DNA of 64,000 nt from Caenorhabditis elegans (GCF_000002985.6 NC_003281.10:11966001-12030000); one strand, 5' to 3'; positions 33,101-42,639 are shown, numbered from the stretch's first letter. Translations and numbers: made by a program. The notes: generated by a model not told the origin, from the letters alone.

Positions 33101-33452
33101 AAATTTAGAAAAAAGTCCAAAAGTGAAGGAAAATGTTTAAAAATGTTAAAAAATGTCGGAAAATGTAGATAAATGTCCGAAAATTTCGAAAAAAGTCTGA
33201 AAATGTCAAAAAAAAAATTCAAAAAAAAAGTAGGAAAATGCCAAAAATTCAGAAAAATGTAGAAAAATCCCATAATAAATAATTTTCCAGATCGTCGGTG
33301 TCCTACTCCTGAACGTGTTCGGACCTTCACTGGATGTAGCTCGGCGTATAATTGATGATAGGAAGAAAGTGGATGAGTACAAGGAAATTGCAAAGCTTTT
33401 CCCACTTTATGATCCAGTGAAAAGTGATGAAGACGATGCGAAGAGTGCTTAG
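24200..33452 (+). CDS. wah-1: Apoptosis-inducing factor homologue WAH-1
   Basis: FAD/NADH oxidoreductase of the mitochondrial intermembrane space. In worms it is released in apoptosis and cooperates with endonuclease G (CPS-6) in DNA degradation (established knowledge). Eight exons, 24200-24314, 25780-26300, 28059-28103, 28424-28549, 29387-29761, 30777-31372, 32408-32570 and 33291-33452, give exactly 700 residues. Residues 1-30 are Arg/Ser-rich (mitochondrial targeting). A membrane segment lies at about 74-93 (IGAFIGAVAFIGLTLIAVVI), then a HGHGHGH stretch and a long Glu/Lys/Pro linker. The FAD Rossmann motif GSGTAA starts at 246, the NADH motif GNGLLASE at 417, and LLIATGVRP and VVVATGEEP are the strand-end ATG motifs. 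VWAAGAIATF is the second FAD contact. The C-terminal AIF domain follows (exons 7-8). Introns are large and packed with palindromes and tandem repeats. Confidence 0.97.
24600..24850. repeat. Dispersed repeat with CTGTAGTGGTAC / GGCCGCGCCGAAGGTGCGG
   Basis: In wah-1 intron 1. It contains GTAGTCTGTGTAGTC direct repeats, GGTACTGTAGTGGTAC runs like those at 18480-18855, and a GC-rich tail (GGGGGCCGCGCCGAAGG). Confidence 0.6.
25028..25613. mobile_element. Palindromic element of about 585 bp in wah-1 intron 1
   Basis: Ends TTTACCTCAAGGTAGTGTCG and CACCACCTTGAGGTAAAG are inverted. The arms meet near 25310 at GATATCGCCGTCCATCG, flanked by inverted AACTCGATTAAGGTATTTAA. The arms resemble the element at 16855. 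Confidence 0.9.
26735..27120. mobile_element. Palindromic element in wah-1 intron 2
   Basis: Ends AAGGTGGAGTACCGAAA and TTCGGTACTCCACCTTC are inverted. Inner landmarks TTCGCGCCAGAGCGTAAG near 26853 and the inverse near 26983 flank a centre near 26925. Confidence 0.85.
27121..27286. mobile_element. CACGTG / TTTGATCTAC foldback element
   Basis: Begins TGTGGTGCCAATACAGTTTG and ends CTGACACCACGTG, with inverted GATCTACAAAAAATGCGGG and CCGCATTTTTTGTAGATC. It directly joins the palindromes on both sides. Confidence 0.85.
27287..28025. mobile_element. Palindromic element with TTTAAA ends, second copy
   Basis: Left CTTTAAAGATGGAGTAGCGCC and right GGCGCTACTCCACTTTTAAA. The body is closely similar to 8861-9594 (ACCGCCAATTGGATTTATTC, GCGCGCTTGCACGTTTT). 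It ends about 30 bp before wah-1 exon 3. Confidence 0.9.
28288..28308. repeat. (CA)n microsatellite in wah-1 intron 3
   Basis: About ten CA units (CACACACACACACACACACA). Confidence 0.9.
29835..30230. repeat. CCAATCA/GGGCGGAGC foldback in wah-1 intron 5
   Basis: Three CCAATCAGCGATTCGCTCC-type blocks and their complements (GATTGGTTGGAAAGTGGGCG) form nested inverted repeats. A further copy is at 30480-30690 in the same intron. Confidence 0.85.
30480..30695. repeat. CCAATCA/GGGCGGAGC foldback, second copy in wah-1 intron 5
   Basis: ACCGACCAATCAGCGATTCG near 30499, AGTGGGCGGAGC near 30546 and a terminal inverted pair GTGTCGACCAATCAGGG / GATTGGTCGACACTC at 30657-30690. Confidence 0.8.
31440..31975. 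repeat. Tandem repeat, period about 40 bp, in wah-1 intron 6
   Basis: Units such as AGCGGGAAATTCAAATTTTCC plus a poly-A spacer and TTATTTC, 12-13 copies. The first copies at 31440-31640 have the unit in inverted form (AAATTTGAATTTCCCGCC), so the two halves face each other. Confidence 0.85.
32585..33275. repeat. Tandem repeat of AAAAATGTCNA 10-11-mers in wah-1 intron 7
   Basis: More than 50 imperfect units (AAAAATGTCTAAAAATGTAG) run nearly the whole intron between exons 7 and 8. The period is close to one helical turn. Confidence 0.9.
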
Positions 33453-33573
33453 AGATTTAGATTTTTAGGGTTAATATATTTAATTTTTTTATTTTTTTAT
33501 TTTTTGTTGTTTTTTTTTGGTTTTTTTCTCAGCTGTTTTCCCCCGAATTTCATGTTTGTTTGGACCCCATGAC

Positions 33574-33579
33574 AATAAA
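33574..33579 (+). terminator. wah-1 poly(A) signal
   Basis: AATAAA 122 bases after the stop, in CATGACAATAAAAACTG. Confidence 0.8.
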
Positions 33580-33603
33580 AACTGTATTTTTTAAACCAAT
33601 TAA

Positions 33604-33609
33604 TTTATT
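33604..33609 (-). terminator. Poly(A) signal of the exonuclease gene, overlapping its stop
   Basis: The minus strand reads TTGTGAATAAATTAATTGG, so AATAAA starts at the A of the TGA stop, as in ung-1. Both poly(A) signals of this tail-to-tail gene pair lie within 36 bp. Confidence 0.8.
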
Positions 33610-36600
33610 CACAACTTAACAGACAACAAATGCCGAGTGGCAAGAAGCTCCATACAAGTATGGCTATCCTCAATCGACGAATGACCCGACGCTTCCGACT
33701 GAACATCCTTACACAGATATTTCTTCGCAAGATTCTGAAGGGACAACTTGAGAATGTAGGATCTGGATGGATCGACGATCGAGAACAGGACTGCAGTGTC
33801 GATGACATTGTGGTGGACAAGGCGGAGAGCTTTCAGATCCGATTCCAGGGAGTGACCGACGAGCAGGGTTTCAGAGTTGATGAGTTGGAAGAGCTGCAGG
33901 CGACACTGCAAATTTTGGGGTTTTAGGATTTTAGAGCAATTGGGATTTTTTTTCAGATCAGGGGTAGGCGGCTAGCGATTTTTCCGGCAATCGGCAAAAT
34001 GGCGGAATTATACATTTCTGGCAAATCGGAGAATTGTCGGAATTGAAAATTTCCGGCAAATCGACAATTACGCAAATTGCCGGAATTGAAATTTCTGGCA
34101 AATCGGCAAACTGCCGGAATTGAAATTTCGGGCAAACCGGCAAACTGCCGGAATTATACATTTCTGGCAAATCGGAGAATTGCCGGAATTGAAAATTTCC
34201 GGCAAATCGGTAAATAAGCAAATTGCCGGAATTGAAATTCCGGCAAATCGGCAAATTGCCGGAATTGAACATTTTCGGCAAATCGGTAATCCGGCAAGTT
34301 GTTTTTTAATGAGTTGGAAAATCATTGAAAATTCCGCAGAAATTACAGTGCTCTTTAAAGGCGCACAAATTTTTCGCAGCTAGCCAAAAAACTCACCGCT
34401 TCCAATGAAATCGCCGACTCCATATCCTTCTCGGTGACGCCCGAAAACGTGCTGTTGAAGCTGATTACTTCAAATACAGGAAGGGCAAAAGTGTCCAGCA
34501 GCACTTTGCCCTTCATGTCGACCAAGCTCACTCTAGCCACCTCGAGCCCGTTGAGAGTATGGACCAGCTCACAATCCAGGGCGAATACCTGAAAAATTAT
34601 ATATTTTTCAAATTTTGTTTTAAAATTCCGAGAATAGTTTGTTTAAGTTCCCTCCAAAATGAAAACTCCCCGACCAATCAGCGTCTTCGACCTCCGCCCA
34701 CGCAATCTGATTGATTGAAAAGTGGGCGTAGCAAAGCGCTGATTGGTCGTTCTCATTTTAGTTTGATCTACGCTGATCTACAAAAAATGCGGCAGAGTTT
34801 TCAACTGATTTTCCATGGTTAAGAACGTGCTGACGTCACATTTTGTTGGGCAAAAAATTCCCGCATTTTTTGTAGATCAAACCGTAATGGGACAGTCTGG
34901 ACACTATGTGTGGTTTTTCAACAAAAAAACCCCAACAAAAAAACCCACAAACCTTATTGCTCCGATGATCATCCTTTCCTTTCGCCTGTGGACTAACCAC
35001 AAACTCCCACAGGGTATCCTCCCACGACTGGGAGAACACGTGGCGATCCTCAACCAGACATCCTTTTGTGGAAGGACCCGGCTTGGCGGAGCAACACGGC
35101 AAATGCTTCTTCCCGGTCAACGGATCCCACTTGGCTCGGTGATGGTAAACGCATTTTTGGGCGTTTGCGGTTCCGTCCGGGTTCAGGTAGAAGCCTTTTG
35201 AGCATCTCGAGCATTTGCGGTAGAAATCTGGAAATTTTTTTTTTAATTCTTTTGGTCAGTTTCTAGTGAAATTGAGCTTTATTACGGGAACACCAAATTC
35301 TGAAAATGCGTACTGCGCAACATATTTGACGCGCAAAATATCTCGTAGCGAGAACTACTCAATAAATGACTATTGTAGTGTCGATTCACGGGCTCGAGAA
35401 GCTTTATTTGATTTCTCGTATTTTTCCAGAACATTTCAGGTTTTTCTCGAATTTTCCAGAAGGTTCTAGAACATTCCAGAATTTTTTCGAATTTTCCAGA
35501 AAGTTCTAGAACATTCCAGAATTTCTTGGAATTTTCCAAAAGGTTCTAGAACATTCCAGAATTTCTTGGAATTTTCCAAAAGGTTCTAGAACATTCCAGA
35601 ATTTTTTTTAAATTTTCCAGAAGGTTCTAGAACATTCCAGAATTTTTTAAAATTTTCCAGAAGGTCCTAGAATATTCCAGAATTTTTTCAAATTTTCCAG
35701 AAGGTTCTAGAACATTCCAGAATTTTTTAAAATTTTCGAGAAGGTCCTAGAATATTCCAGAATTTTTTTCAAATTTTCCAGAAGGTTCTAGAACATTCCA
35801 GAATTTTTAAAAATTTTCCAGAAGCTTCTAGAACATTCCAGAATTTTTTAAAATTTTCCAGAAGGTCCTAGAATATTCCAGAATTTTTTTCAAATTTTCC
35901 AGAAGGTTCCAGAACAAATATGTTGCACGATACGCATTGTGTTCCCATAATAAGAATAGTTTTCAAAATTTCAAATTCCGGAAAATCAAGCAAGTTCGCT
36001 CTATTGAAAATGCCCCAGTACCCACCGTTTGGAGCAGCCCAGTCCTTCTTGTTGTTGGCGGTTGCCGCGAAGACAGCTTGACTGGAAGTTGAGCACCAAA
36101 ATGGGTACCCATTTTGCTTTAGCTGCTCGAAGCTCAGCTTCAATGGCAGGAGCTCGTTGTAGAGCTTGGCTGGAGCCATTTTTTGAAGTGGTTCCACAGG
36201 AATTGATACTGAAAATTGATAGAATTAGATCTTTGAAATTGGAACGGGGAACTAAAATATTTCGGTGTTTTCAATTGAAGATCACATGAAAAGTTACTCG
36301 TGCCAGGGAGTCAGTGTAAACAATATGTATTTTTACTACTTTACTACGTCTTGGGTACACACTGGAATCAGGGATAACAGAATTATCGAGAAATTTTCAA
36401 AAATTCCAGGAAAAATCGATATATTTTTGTGAAAAATTAACAAAAACCTGTTTTCAAAAAAAAATTTAATTTTAGATTTTGAAAATTTGGCTAGGGCTTC
36501 CTGGCGCGATTTCAAGGCTTGAATTTTTCTAAAAAGTGGTGTTTGGGCTCCTTGCCGGAAATATTATCAATTCCGGCAAATGGGCAAATTGCCGGAATTG

Positions 36601-36940
36601 ATAATTTCCAGCAAGTCGGCACGTTAACTTGACCAAAAAGCAAAATTTGACAAAAAAAAATTTTTTTAATTTTTCGGAGAAATATGAATATTTTGAACAA
36701 ATTTAGAACATAAAACTTGAGCAAAAAAAATGTTTTTTTGATCTACGATCGACGACTTCCAAAATTTTTGACCCTAATAAAATTTTTTTTTTACCCAAAA
36801 AATTTGTTTTTTAATTTTCAAAATTTTTTAGAATCCTCATATTAATGAAAAAACTCACATTCCTCCGAACTTGTCGAGCTAATTGAGCTCAAGCTGGCTC
36901 CGGTGCGCTTTTTCTTCAATTGATGCAATTCAATGACCAT
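33609..36940 (-). CDS. REXO1/GOR-type DEDDh 3'-5' exonuclease
   Basis: RNA 3' exonuclease of the REX1/REXO1 group, trimming structured RNA 3' ends (family knowledge). Exons 36859-36940, 36026-36208, 34953-35227, 34397-34588 and 33609-33905 give 342 residues. A cysteine-rich region in exon 3 (YRKCSRCSKGF, KCVYHH, CCSAKPG) corresponds to the putative metal-binding region upstream of the nuclease in REXO1. Exo I is VFALDCELVHT (Asp and Glu), Exo II is LLVGHSLESDLKALR (Asp), and Exo III is GHSSIEDSHTCMEL (His and Asp). The acceptor TTTTTTCAG ten bases before ATG 36940 suggests trans-splicing. The 3' UTR must be very short. Intron 2 contains a foldback interrupted by a 40-bp tandem array, and intron 4 a GCCGG array. 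The start within MVIELHQLKK is the first ATG after the acceptor. Confidence 0.93.
33959..34300. repeat. TTGCCGGAATTGAAATTTC array with a CAGGGG terminus
   Basis: Begins CAGGGGTAGGCGGC, like the hAT-like elements, then about nine units of CGGCAAATTGCCGGAATTGAAA. No matching right terminus is visible. It lies in the intron before the last exonuclease exon. Confidence 0.8.
34650..34920. repeat. CCAATCA element joined to CACGTG/TTTGATCTAC foldback
   Basis: CCAATCAGCGTCTTCGACCTCC and GAAAAGTGGGCGTAGC at 34674-34730, then GTTTGATCTACGCTGATCTAC through to GTAGATCAAACCGTAATGG. It lies in intron 3 of the exonuclease gene. Confidence 0.8.
35270..35955. repeat. Foldback element carrying an internal 40-bp tandem array
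   Basis: The outer parts are the two halves of the ATATTTTGCGCG family: TTACGGGAACACCAAATTCTG at the left and GTTGCACGATACGCATTGTG TTCCCATAATAAG at the right. Between them (35405-35912) stand about 12 units of AGAAGGTTCTAGAACATTCC AGAATTTTTTCAAATTTTCC. It lies in intron 2 of the exonuclease gene. Confidence 0.85.
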
Positions 36941-36950
36941 TATGAAGTTT

Positions 36951-36952
36951 CT
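36951..36952 (-). other. Trans-splice acceptor of the exonuclease gene
   Basis: GATTTTTTCAG ten bases before the ATG at 36940. Confidence 0.6.
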
Positions 36953-37019
36953 GAAAAAATCAACGTTTGTATTTAATATAATTTAAAAAGCATCACAAAA
37001 TAATTAGAAAAAAAAGTAA

Positions 37020-37215
37020 CTAGAGCTTTCATGTAGGCTTTAAAACGCCTGCCTGCCTCAATCCGGGCCTTCTCATTTCTTAATTAGACCAAGTTGATAG
37101 AAATTTGCAAATTCAAGTAAACATACAAAAATGAGGCGTGAGGCAGGCAGGTTTCAGACGGGCGTTTCAGGTAGGTACTGAAACCGCGCCTGCCTACCAT
37201 GGAAGCCCTAAAAGC
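37020..37215. mobile_element. Foldback element with GCCTGCCTGCC arms
   Basis: Left GAGCTTTCATGTAGGC and CGCCTGCCTGCCTC, right GAGGCAGGCAGG and CTACCATGGAAGCCCT. Its relative at 61271-61520 has ends GGGCTTCCATGG / TATATGGAAGCCCT. Fragments with TAGGGCTTCCATAG occur at 43126 and 55937. Confidence 0.75.
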
Positions 37216-37735
37216 GGCAAAAAAGAAAAAAGAGTAAAGCATTTCAGACGAGGAAGGACTATATAGTAGACATACGAGAGTTGTACTGAAAGTGCATGTA
37301 CTTTGATGAATACAACAGAGAAATGATGTCGATATTATTACCGACTAGATTCTATTGTGACAGCAAGATAGACAGAAGGAGAGAGAGTACGAGACGCAGA
37401 CGGAGACAGCAGAGAAACAGACACGGGAGGACACCGGGCCCTATTGATAAGACAGAGAAAACAGGTGAGACGCTGCAGCTGACCGAGAGAGAAAGACACT
37501 TTTTGCGCCTATTTTCGGACGGTCTGAGTGAACGTATATATGATGTTATCGAATTTTGAAATGAACTTGTAATAACCGCGGGCGGGAGAGAGATAGTAGT
37601 CACATGTAGATAGTGTTTGTTAGCATTGAAAAAAACCACAACAAATATTTGTTTACGGTTTGGTTTTTTTTTACAAATTTGCAAGACTGAAGAGTAAGTT
37701 TTGCACGTAATTAGGTAGAAAAAACATGGTGTGGG
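37216..37735. other. Unique sequence upstream of the exonuclease gene, possible promoter
   Basis: GA-rich on the plus strand (GAAGGAGAGAGAGTACGAGACG, GACCGAGAGAGAAAGACAC), hence pyrimidine-rich on the minus strand, as expected for a minus-strand worm promoter. An 87-codon frame at 37296 is low complexity and unsupported by splice or codon evidence. Confidence 0.3.
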
Positions 37736-38795
37736 CGGCAATTGCCGGATTTGCCGGAAATTTTAGATTCTGGCAATTTGCCAATATGCCGGAAATTTTC
37801 ATTTACGTTAAATTACCGATTTGCCGGAAGTTTTCAATTCCGGCAATTTGCTGATTTGCCGGAAATTGTTCAATTTCGACAAATTGTCGGTTTGCCGATT
37901 TGCCGGAAATTTTCATTTTTGGGAAATTGCTGATTTGCCGGACATTTTTAATTCCGGCAATAGCGATAAGTAAGTTAAGAGGGTTCAAAAAAAAGTTTTT
38001 TTTCGGAAATTTCAAACATTACTGAATTGTGAGAATTTCGTCAAATCGGCAAATTGCCGATTTTCCGGAAATTTCCAATTCCGGCAATTTGCCGATTTTC
38101 CGGATATTTCCAATTCCGGCAATAGCGGTAACAAGTTAAGTTCGGCAATTTTGAACATTACTGAATTGTGAAAATTTTCGGCAAATTTCGGTACTTCCAA
38201 AAATTTTAAGAATTTCTGCAATTTTCTGATTTTTTATTATTTTTTTCCCCGAATCAACAGGCAAAATCGGCAAATAGCCGGAATTGAAAATTTCCGGCAA
38301 ATCAGCTAATTGCCAGAATTGAAAATTTCCGGTAAATCGGCAAATAGCCGGAATTGAAAATTTCCGGCAAATCAGCTAATTGCCAGAATTGAAAATTTCC
38401 GGTAAATCGGCAAATAGCCGGAATTGAAAATTTCCGGCAAATCAGCTAATTGCCAGAATTGAAAATTTCCGGTAAATCGGCAAATTGCCGGAATTGAAAA
38501 TTTCCGGCAAATCAGCTAATTGCCAGAATTGAAAATTTCCGGAAAATCGGCGAATTGCCGGAAGTGAAAATTTCCGGCAAATCAGCTAATTGCCAAAATT
38601 GAAAATTTCCGGTAAATAGGCAAATTGCCGGAATTGAAAAATTTCTGGCAAATCGGCAAAATGCCAAATTACCGTAAATTAAAATTTCTAACAATTTGCC
38701 AAAATTGAAAAATTTTCGGTAAATCGGCAAATCAGCAATTTCCCAAAAATTAAAATTTCCGGCAAATCGTCAAATTGCCGGAATTGAAAAAAATA
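37736..38795. repeat. TTGCCGG arrays including a 70-bp higher-order tandem
   Basis: From 37740 to 38180 the units run as GATTTGCCGGAAATTTTCATT and GCCGATTTTCCGGAAATTTCC. From 38268 to about 38640 they run in the opposite sense with an exact 70-bp period: the string CGGCAAATAGCCGG starts at 38268, 38338 and 38408, and the next copy at 38478 has TTG for TAG. Confidence 0.9.
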
Positions 38796-38799
38796 AGAA

Positions 38800-39394
38800 A
38801 TTCTACAATTTTTGGTTTTTTTTTTGAATTTTTGACAAAAAAATAGGACACATCTCACTAGAAAAAAGTAAATATTTTTACCACAGTTTGCAAAAAAAAA
38901 GGTATTCCCATACACCTAAAAAATGACATGACGTGTAAACCGTTTGTAATGCTAATCGGGTGGTGAGTCACAACCATAACGTGACGTTGCATTACGGAAC
39001 AATCTATGAAATTGATATTACTCAGATATTATTAGTCAGTTAAAAAAATAAAAGATCACCAGAAAAGTACGTCGAAGCTACGTGGCCAGTAGCGTAATAA
39101 ACTACAAACTATAGGAAAAAGAACGAATAAATATCTTGTTAATTTTCATTTTTTCAAACGACTACTGAGATACTCAATATTAAATAATGACAGTTTTTTT
39201 TAAGTAAGAGAAACGTGGGAAAACTAAGATATTTCTAGAAACTTGTGACTTTTGGCCGTAAATATCTGGTCACATAGTTTGTAGTGTAAATACTACTGAG
39301 GTCATGAGGATTCCTCATCGAGGAATGAACAGTGTAGTTAGGCCGGTGGTTTGTAGTAAGTCTAACTCGTGGGTTTTGGTGTACGTTGTTACTT
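38800..39394. other. No gene seen; AT-rich unique sequence
   Basis: The part 39080-39300 (AATAAACTACAAACTATAGG, CTACTGAGATACTCAATA) is distantly similar to the palindromes at 50.4, 52.4 and 53.1 kb. Nothing else recognisable. Confidence 0.4.
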
Positions 39395-39585
39395 TGGCTT
39401 ATCTTTTAAACATGCCTATGTCACCAGAATGACCAAATATTACGTTTAAAAAATTCAAAAAAAAAAAATGTCAAAATTTTCTAAAAAAATTTTTTGACCA
39501 CTTTTAGAAGTAATTTTGGCGCCATAGAAGTGGTTTTTAACAATTTCCCTACTGGCGCTACTCCACTTTTAACCAAGTTGCCCCA
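39395..39585. repeat. Degenerate TTTAAA palindrome
   Basis: CTTTTAAACATGCCTATGTCACC at the left and CACTGGCGCTACTCCACTTTTAA at the right are the ends of the element family at 8861 and 27287, with the body largely deleted. Confidence 0.7.
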
Positions 39586-39654
39586 TAATAATGCAATGTT
39601 GCACTGTATGGTTTTTGGAAATCAGGAAGTATCAGTTATAGGGTTGTTTTTTTT

Positions 39655-40030
39655 CTGGAAAATTGGCGGAATTGAAAATTTCCGGGAAATCGGCAAGTTG
39701 GCGGAAATTAAAATTCCCGGGAAATCGGCAAATTGGCGGAATTGAAAATTTCCGGCTAATTGGCAAATTGCCGGAAATTAAAATTTCCGAGAAATCGGCA
39801 AATTGGCGGAATTGAAAACTTCCGGGAAATCGGCAAATTGGCGGAATTGAAAATTTCCGGCAAAGTGGCAAGTTGGCGGAATTGAAAATGTCCGGCAAAT
39901 CGGCAAATTGGCGAAATTGAAAATGTCCGGCAAATCGGCAAATTGGCGGAATTGAAAATTTCCTGCAAACCGGCAAATTGCCGGAATTGAAAATTTCCGG
40001 CAAATTGGAGGAATTGAAAATTTCCATACC
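39655..40030. repeat. GGCGGAATTGAAAATTTCCGGC array
   Basis: About ten units of 36-38 bp (AAATCGGCAAATTGGCGGAATTG). Confidence 0.9.
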
Positions 40031-41190
40031 TGGGCAAAAAAGTAGCCAAATGTGATGAAAAATAAAACAAAAATGAAAAGAAAACTAAAAAGAAAACATA
40101 TGATTGTTTGTTTCACACATTTCGAATCAGCTGTGTGTGATGCAAAAGAAACGGGAACGATTGCGAAATCCGAGAGAAACTAGACAGATTTGCAGCAGCG
40201 GAACAGACAAAAAACTGTGTCAATAGAATGACCGAAAAAGGTTTAGCAAAGGACAAGAAAACAGGGTGTGAGGGTATTTAAAACTGTGTGCGATAATGAA
40301 AAGGAAAAAAAAACGAACGAAGAAAACTGATAGTATACCAAATGAAGAGTGTCAGCTGCATACAAATGCGGGGAACACACACACACATCGAATGACGAGG
40401 CAAGAACGCGTCGCGCGAGTTGCAACAGAGGCTGTAAATCATCTAACTTGGTACATACATAGATAGGATAACCTAGCAGAGGCGAAGATGGTCTGGCGAT
40501 GTACTAGTTTATTAGGTTGCCTTTGAAGGGTGTGACTGGAGAGCTTTTTGGAATGAGATGCAAAAATTTAAAATTTTTATTTTCACATGTTTATTACGAC
40601 ATCAAAAAATTAAAAAAAAAATGTGCGGGTATTTTTTTCAGACGAGAAGGGAGCCTGATTTTTTTCAAACGGAAATTTTTTTTATTGGTAGCTATACTAA
40701 AACTGGATTTTCACTCAAATTTTGAACGGTGGGTATTAATTTTTTGTGCTTATATTATTACTCACAATTCGATGAGTAAATTGGTGAAATTTAAAAAAAA
40801 ATTGGGTGTTTGGTTTTGAAAATAAAATAATTTTTTTGGGGTTTGGAATAAAATTTCATTGGCAGCTAAAACTAGAATTTTGGTCAAATTTTGAAAGGTG
40901 ACAGAAAATATACATAATATAACTATTAAACTATTTATATAATTAATTATTGTTTCAAAAAATTGTAATTAAATTTTACAAAAAAAAAACAGATTATCGA
41001 TTTTTATTTACGAAAAAAATGTCTGAAATTGTGACAAATTATGTTCAAAATCAATAAAAGTAGGGCAGGCGTTGTGTGAAAAATCTTGTTCGGAATTCAA
41101 AAGTGATAAGCCAGTAGAGAGATTAGTAGCACGATTAACTTCCGGATAACCTCGCGAAAAATTATCTGCCTTCCCTTCTACATTAAATCC
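40031..41190. other. No gene seen
   Basis: Mixed unique AT-rich DNA with a (CA)n run at 40377-40386. Short GC-rich pieces (GAACGCGTCGCGCGAGTTGC near 40405) resemble promoter DNA, but no nearby gene start was found. Confidence 0.35.
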
Positions 41191-41199
41191 CAATGTTGC

Positions 41200-41760
41200 A
41201 AGGTTGTCCATTTTTGTCGAAAAAATAAAAGTAGGGCAACTTTTCGACACATGATGTCCAAAAAACATGTAATGGTACTTTGAGAGTTTATAGCTCAGCG
41301 GGGAGTGGCCCGAAAATTTTGATTTTTGTTTCTCCCCCTTTCAAAAATCTGTCCCAGTATGGTCATCAAAACGGGGTTGCACAATTTTGCTCCGGGAGCC
41401 CACGGGAGTCGGAAAACTGAAGCTACTTCATTTTGGTGGATGTGTTAGTACTGGCAAAAAACCACTTTTAATTGATGCAAAATTCGAGTTTTTCTTGGAT
41501 CTTTTCAAAACTTGACACATAGTTAGGCCTGACGGAGCTCGATTTTTTGAGCCATAATTCAAAATATTTGACCTACTTTCGAAAATGTAGGCCATCATTA
41601 AAGTTTTCGAAAAACTAAAAAGATGAACATTTATTTAATCGACGTGAAAAACTGCCTTGCCTCTCTCTCTCTCTCATTGATGTGAGTTGGATTATTTTCA
41701 TTTCTTTCAAATGATCGTAACTCAGTCAATTTTGGTCCAAAATGTTCCAAATTTTTCCCA
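41200..41760. repeat. Dispersed repeat unit, copy 1
   Basis: Shares its order of landmarks with 41840-42350: TTTTTGTCGAAAAAATAAAA, a CGACACATGATGTCC block, TACTTTGAGAGTTTATAGCTC, AATGTAGGCCATCATTAAAG, and (TC)n at 41661-41675. An inverted piece is at 1830-1960. Confidence 0.7.
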
Positions 41761-41839
41761 GTTTACCAACTTAACCTACTGCGAAGCCTAGCGCACTGCG
41801 TGCGCTAGTCTGCCTCTTCCTATATTAAATCCTGAAATT

Positions 41840-42350
41840 GCATTCTTGACAGAAATAAAAAATAAGGGCACGTTGTCGACATGGGGTGTCCCGAGAAATG
41901 TGACTGCACTTTGAGAGCTTATATCTTGGCTTAGGGTTGGCGGTTTTTTGAGCAATAAGTGCGAATGCCTCAAAAATAGTTGCCCCATCATGGTCATTAT
42001 TAAGGGGATTGGTTTTGGGAAGGGTAGAACACTGATTTGCGCGGATTTCTGGAGACCGCGAAAATTGAATATTTTCTTTGTACTGGTGAGTTTTATGTTT
42101 TTCAGTCCCAAATCTTCAGTTTTTCTGGCATTTGGTTCCAATTTGTGCGCAAGAGAGAACTTTGTATTACCAATTTTTTGAAACTATTTTGAAAAAAATT
42201 GGTTCATTTTCCAAAATGTAGGCCATCATTCAAATTTAGCAAAATTAAAAAGATGGATTAAACGTGAAAAACTTTTCTATCACACTCTCTCTCTCTCTCT
42301 CTCTCTAATTTGGGGATGAATTCGATCATTTTCATTTCTTATTTTTATAA
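41840..42350. repeat. Dispersed repeat unit, copy 2
   Basis: Parallels 41200-41760: TTGACAGAAATAAAAAATAAGG, CGACATGGGGTGTCCC, ACTTTGAGAGCTTATATC, AATGTAGGCCATCATTCAAA and (CT)n at 42283-42306. Confidence 0.7.
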
Positions 42351-42420
42351 CGTGAGGAGAATTTAATTTTTGAGATATTTCGAGATTTCTACTTTTTTCT
42401 AATCCTATTGAAAATCGCAC

Positions 42421-42606
42421 CAGGGGTGTGCGGCAAATTTGCCAAAATTGCCGAGCTTGGCAAATTTTGAACTTTGCCGCACACGTAAAAAATTTGGCAG
42501 TGCAATTTTGACAAAAACTATTGGTCTACAAAAGTTTTGTAAAATGGTACAAAATTGAGTTATAGTGATGGTTAATCAAAATTTTGAGATTTGCCGCACA
42601 CCCCTG
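42421..42606. mobile_element. hAT-like MITE, 186 bp
   Basis: Termini CAGGGGTGTGCGGCAAATTTG and GATTTGCCGCACACCCCTG are inverted. Flanking 8-mers AATCGCAC (left) and GACCGCAC (right) agree at six of eight bases. The interior has no array and no coding capacity. Confidence 0.8.
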
Positions 42607-42639
42607 GACCGCACTATTCGAAAATTTTAACCTCACTTC

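Noticed and set aside
37296..37559. 87-codon frame with Arg-rich stretch
   Set aside because: GA-rich promoter-like DNA; no splice sites, no homology recognised.
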